Assembly: GCA_010279815.1 (NCBI GenBank)
Contig: QEOQ01000274.1
Coordinates: 705,219 to 736,523, forward strand
From: Brachionus plicatilis
Lineage: Eukaryota > Rotifera > Eurotatoria > Ploima > Brachionidae
Direction: 5' to 3'
Length of the DNA: 31,305 bases
Part shown: positions 29,141-31,305 of the stretch, one piece after another
Position numbering within the stretch: position 1 is the first letter of the stretch
Layout: each line of letters opens with the position of its first letter
Made by a program: the position numbers and the translations under genes
The notes under the pieces: generated by a model
Database searches by the model: none
What the model saw: the letters and a program-made list of their open reading frames with translations, nothing else
Told to the model about the DNA's origin: nothing

Positions 29141-29210
29141 TTGTTTTTTTTAATAGAAGATTATAAACAATTTGAAAAAAAATGAGAGAAAAAATTAAGA
29201 AAAGGAAGAT
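29141..29210 (+). repeat. 70-bp dispersed repeat, copy 2
   Basis: This is the partner of 26761-26830. It is located inside the inverted-repeat element. Confidence 0.65.
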
Positions 29211-29253
29211 AATTAATTAATTTTTGCTCTTTTCTTTTTTAGAACCTTAGAAT

Positions 29254-29340
29254 TTACATTTGAATAACATTGGCTTTAACTTTATTTCGAACCATATCTA
29301 TTTCGTGAGCCTCCGTTTCTTCCGTATCTTCAACTTGACT
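29254..29340 (-). other. coding-like islet inside the inverted-repeat element
   Basis: Twenty-eight minus-strand codons of balanced composition read SQVEDTEETEAHEIDMVRNK and VKANVIQM before TAA. A donor-like CAAAT|GTAAAT overlaps the end, and an acceptor-like TTTTAAG precedes it. It could be an exon fragment carried by the element or part of its own former ORF. Confidence 0.35.
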
Positions 29341-29878
29341 TAAAATTTAACTTTTTAATTAATTAAATAATTGAAAAACGAACTAAATAATATTAAATAT
29401 GAGAAAAGAAAAATTGAGAAAAAATATATATTTTGATTTTTTTATAAAGCATAAAAAGAGAGAAGTGATTTATCTTTTCTTTTTGGTTTTTTTATTTTTG
29501 AATTAAAAAGAGTCGATTGAAAAAGTGTTTAATTCTCTGAATTAGATATCATGAACTAAAAGTTTTGATCTTAATTTTTTTTAGTAAAGGTGAGAAATTT
29601 GAAAATTTTTTTAAGAAATTTGAACTTATTTTTTTTATTCATTCATAATGTGAATTTAGTAATTGGTTTTAATTAAATTGCTCTAAATATATTATGAAAA
29701 AAGTGCTATCAAGAATTAAGGCTAGGAAAACGGATGCCATGAAATTTTATCAAAATCAATATATCAAAATTATCTTCATAAAAAAATAACCTTTAAATTT
29801 TTAACATTTTTGTTTACCATTATTTTAAAGCCAAATTAGTTCCCTCAAGAAAGGCAATTTTTTAATTCAAAAAATCAG

Positions 29879-29965
29879 ACTTGTTTCTATGTAACAAGTC
29901 AAAGTGTTGACTTGAATTAATAAAGAAAATTTAAGTCAATCACTTGACTAAAGACTTAAAAGCAA
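29879..29965. repeat. AAGTCAA-type double hairpin
   Basis: ACTTGTT (29879-29885) pairs with AACAAGT (29893-29899). AAGTGTTGACTT (29902-29913) pairs with AAGTCAATCACTT (29933-29945). The words match the AAGTC repeats at 2938-3160 and 16266-16342. Confidence 0.55.
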
Positions 29966-30612
29966 TTCTGGTAAAAATGGCTTGTAGTGGAAATCAATTT
30001 TTAATTAAAAATTTTTGATTTAATTTTTTTGAATTTATTTTAAATTGAATCAAAAATTTTGCTTTCTTTGCAGAAAAAAAATAAACTTTAACTTTTTTCT
30101 TAAATTTTTCTTTTACTCAATAATATTTTACTAATTTTGTAAAAAATTCTTGGATAAAAAAATTAAATTAAAAAAAAAGTGTCAATGTAATAATTTAAAG
30201 TTTCTAATTTAAATAAGAAAATTAGTTTAATATGTCAAAAATTTTCAGATAATTATCTTTTAATCAAAATATTTTGACGAAATAAAATGCTCAAGAGATT
30301 TCTCAGTTGCTACTTGTATCTTGGAACTAATTAAGATTAAGAATTAGAAATTATTCTCCAATTGTAATAGATCAAGATATACTTGGTATAAAAATTGATT
30401 ATTTTGATCTAGAACGATGCACCAAGAGCATTTGTGTAAATGACAATTATTAGTGAGCAAATAAAGGAAATAAACTAATTGCTACTTTAAATATTTAAGG
30501 ATACCATGTTAAATAAACAATCAATAATTCTTTTAATTCAATTATAACCATCATATCAAGAGCTGTTTTTTTATTCATCTAATATTTTCTTTAAAAAATT
30601 CAAAAAAAAATT
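29966..30612. other. AT-rich 5' flank of the membrane-protein gene; one coding-like patch
   Basis: At about 30340-30450 both strands are open. Plus reads SPIVIDQDILGIKIDYFDLE, then RCTKSICVNDNY, with a donor-like GTAAAT. Minus reads NCHLHKCSWCIVLDQNNQFL. If plus, it could be an upstream exon of the gene at 30682, but the frames do not join convincingly. Confidence 0.35.
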
Positions 30613-30620
30613 TATATAAT
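30613..30620 (+). promoter_or_regulatory. TATA-like box (TATATAAT)
   Basis: It lies 61 bases before the ATG at 30682. A T-rich acceptor-like tract ending in AG (30640-30641) lies between, so a 5'UTR intron is the alternative. Confidence 0.35.
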
Positions 30621-30681
30621 AATTTTTTTTTTTATTTTTAGAATAATTTTTATTTTATGCGATGTTTTAATTAATTAAAAA

Positions 30682-31167
30682 ATGTTTGACTACTACTCTG
30701 AAAATGATTTATTGTTCGATGCATTCTCGAACCAATCTAGCTACCATGACAAACAAAATTTTACCAATTTTCGCTATGACTACTACCTGGTCGAATCCAA
30801 TGTTCAAAACTCAACTGATGACTATTCTTTCGAGTTCAATATAGCCCAGTTAAAAACACCAATCTTTTACATTTTATCTATTCTATTCATTTATATAGTA
30901 ATTGTAACCGTGGTGTTTTTATCAGCTATTTTTTCGAACCGGAAAGGAGATGACTTGTATGACATAGATGATGAGAGCGATTCTTTTTGCATCTCGGAGC
31001 AAAAAGATGTGTCTGATAATGAAACAGTAATGCTACTAGATGATTCAGAGCCAGAGACAAGCAATAACAAGTGGAACTTCAGAGATTCAGTCTTCGGTAA
31101 TATGCTTCAGAGATTCAACAGCTACAAACCAGTTAGATTAGACACTCTTTGTGAAAATTCAATTTAG
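30682..31167 (+). CDS. small single-pass membrane protein, KCNE-like topology
   Basis: This is a 161-residue protein from ATG to TAG. It has no signal peptide. The N-terminus (1-58) is Tyr/Asp-rich with three N-glycosylation sequons (N17, N26, N43), so it is probably extracellular. One transmembrane helix lies at about 61-84 (FYILSILFIYIVIVTVVFLS). It is followed by NRK, then an acidic tail with DDESDSFC and LLDDSEPE and a C-terminal NMLQRFNSYKP segment. Three outside sequons, one helix, positive charges inside and a cytosolic tail with an acidic ESD motif recall KCNE potassium-channel beta subunits. Sequence similarity is only suggestive, and the order is equally possible for an orphan membrane protein. 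The function is unproven. Codon composition is clearly coding. Confidence 0.8.
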   Translation: MFDYYSENDLLFDAFSNQSSYHDKQNFTNFRYDYYLVESNVQNSTDDYSFEFNIAQLKTPIFYILSILFIYIVIVTVVFLSAIFSNRKGDDLYDIDDESDSFCISEQKDVSDNETVMLLDDSEPETSNNKWNFRDSVFGNMLQRFNSYKPVRLDTLCENSI

Positions 31168-31238
31168 AGTTGGGTGAATTGTCTGGTGCCTTATTATTTA
31201 AATGTACTATTTATTTATAATTCGTTTTTTAAATTGTA

Positions 31239-31244
31239 AATAAA
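31239..31244 (+). terminator. polyadenylation signal AATAAA
   Basis: It lies 71 bases after the stop of the membrane-protein gene, in the expected place for a short 3'UTR. Confidence 0.65.
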
Positions 31245-31305
31245 ATTTTTGTTTAAATGTTTAAATTGTTTTTTTTTTTATTTTGCAATGTTAAATTAAA
31301 TTAAA

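Larger units (their letters stand above)
28980..29537. mobile_element. inverted-repeat element (about 558 bp) with well-conserved arms and an internal coding-like islet
   Basis: The left arm (about 28980-29095) runs TTTTTCAATCGACTCTTTTT, AAAAGATAAATC, CACTTCTCTCTTTTTATGCT and ATCAAAATAT. The right arm (about 29425-29537) is its reverse complement with few mismatches and an 8-9 base gap. The high arm identity suggests a relatively young element. GAGAAT marks both termini, but no target duplication is evident. Inside lie a copy of the 70-bp repeat (29141-29210) and a minus-strand coding-like islet (29254-29340). Confidence 0.75.

Noticed and set aside
1..31305. CRISPR array, operon or bacterial island
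   Set aside because: No regularly spaced repeats. The gene families, introns and polyadenylation signals are eukaryotic.

Overview
The window looks like nuclear DNA of a small AT-rich metazoan. By eye most of it is about three quarters A+T, with long homopolymer runs. The clearest gene encodes a CIN85/CD2AP-type adaptor, a metazoan family. The other genes encode a rhodopsin-like GPCR, a secreted von Willebrand factor A (vWA) protein and a single-pass membrane protein. Short introns, TATATAAA boxes and AATAAA signals close to the stop codons, together with heavy non-LTR retrotransposon and MITE debris, would fit a monogonont rotifer such as Brachionus. That species guess is inference; nothing here names the organism.

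Layout. 1-1.6 kb: the SH3 adaptor gene on the minus strand, in a sharply GC-rich block, with a likely 5'UTR intron and a CT-rich leader. 2.4-7.1 kb: a nest of decayed CR1/jockey-type non-LTR fragments in both orientations, one split by a small inverted-repeat element. 7.2-9.4 kb: a degenerate minisatellite and two minus-strand reading frames ending in zinc-binding motifs, flanking a 651-bp DNA transposon with an exact 8-bp target duplication. 9.7-11.3 kb: a (TTA)n tract, the 3' end of another non-LTR copy with a stem-loop and ACT tail, and a hammerhead-ribozyme-like motif. 11.3-13.5 kb: AT-rich sequence with small inverted-repeat elements. 13.5-15.4 kb: the vWA gene and a 62-codon ORF. 17.6-18.6 kb: an intronless GPCR. 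18.6-30.6 kb: a 12-kb AT-rich desert with three further inverted-repeat elements, a tRNA-like relic and several short, less AT-rich coding-like islets that may be exons or relics. 30.68-31.17 kb: the single-pass membrane protein, whose topology resembles KCNE-type channel subunits.

The four best genes are single-copy and unrelated. I see no operon or shared pathway. Three encode secreted or membrane proteins and one a cytoplasmic adaptor of receptor trafficking. The most interesting content is the mobile-element layer: two elements with intact 8-bp target duplications, a 500-bp near-hairpin element, an inverted-repeat element that encloses a coding-like islet, and two retrotransposon 3' ends built on the same plan. 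All calls come from reading the sequence; no alignment or database search was run.
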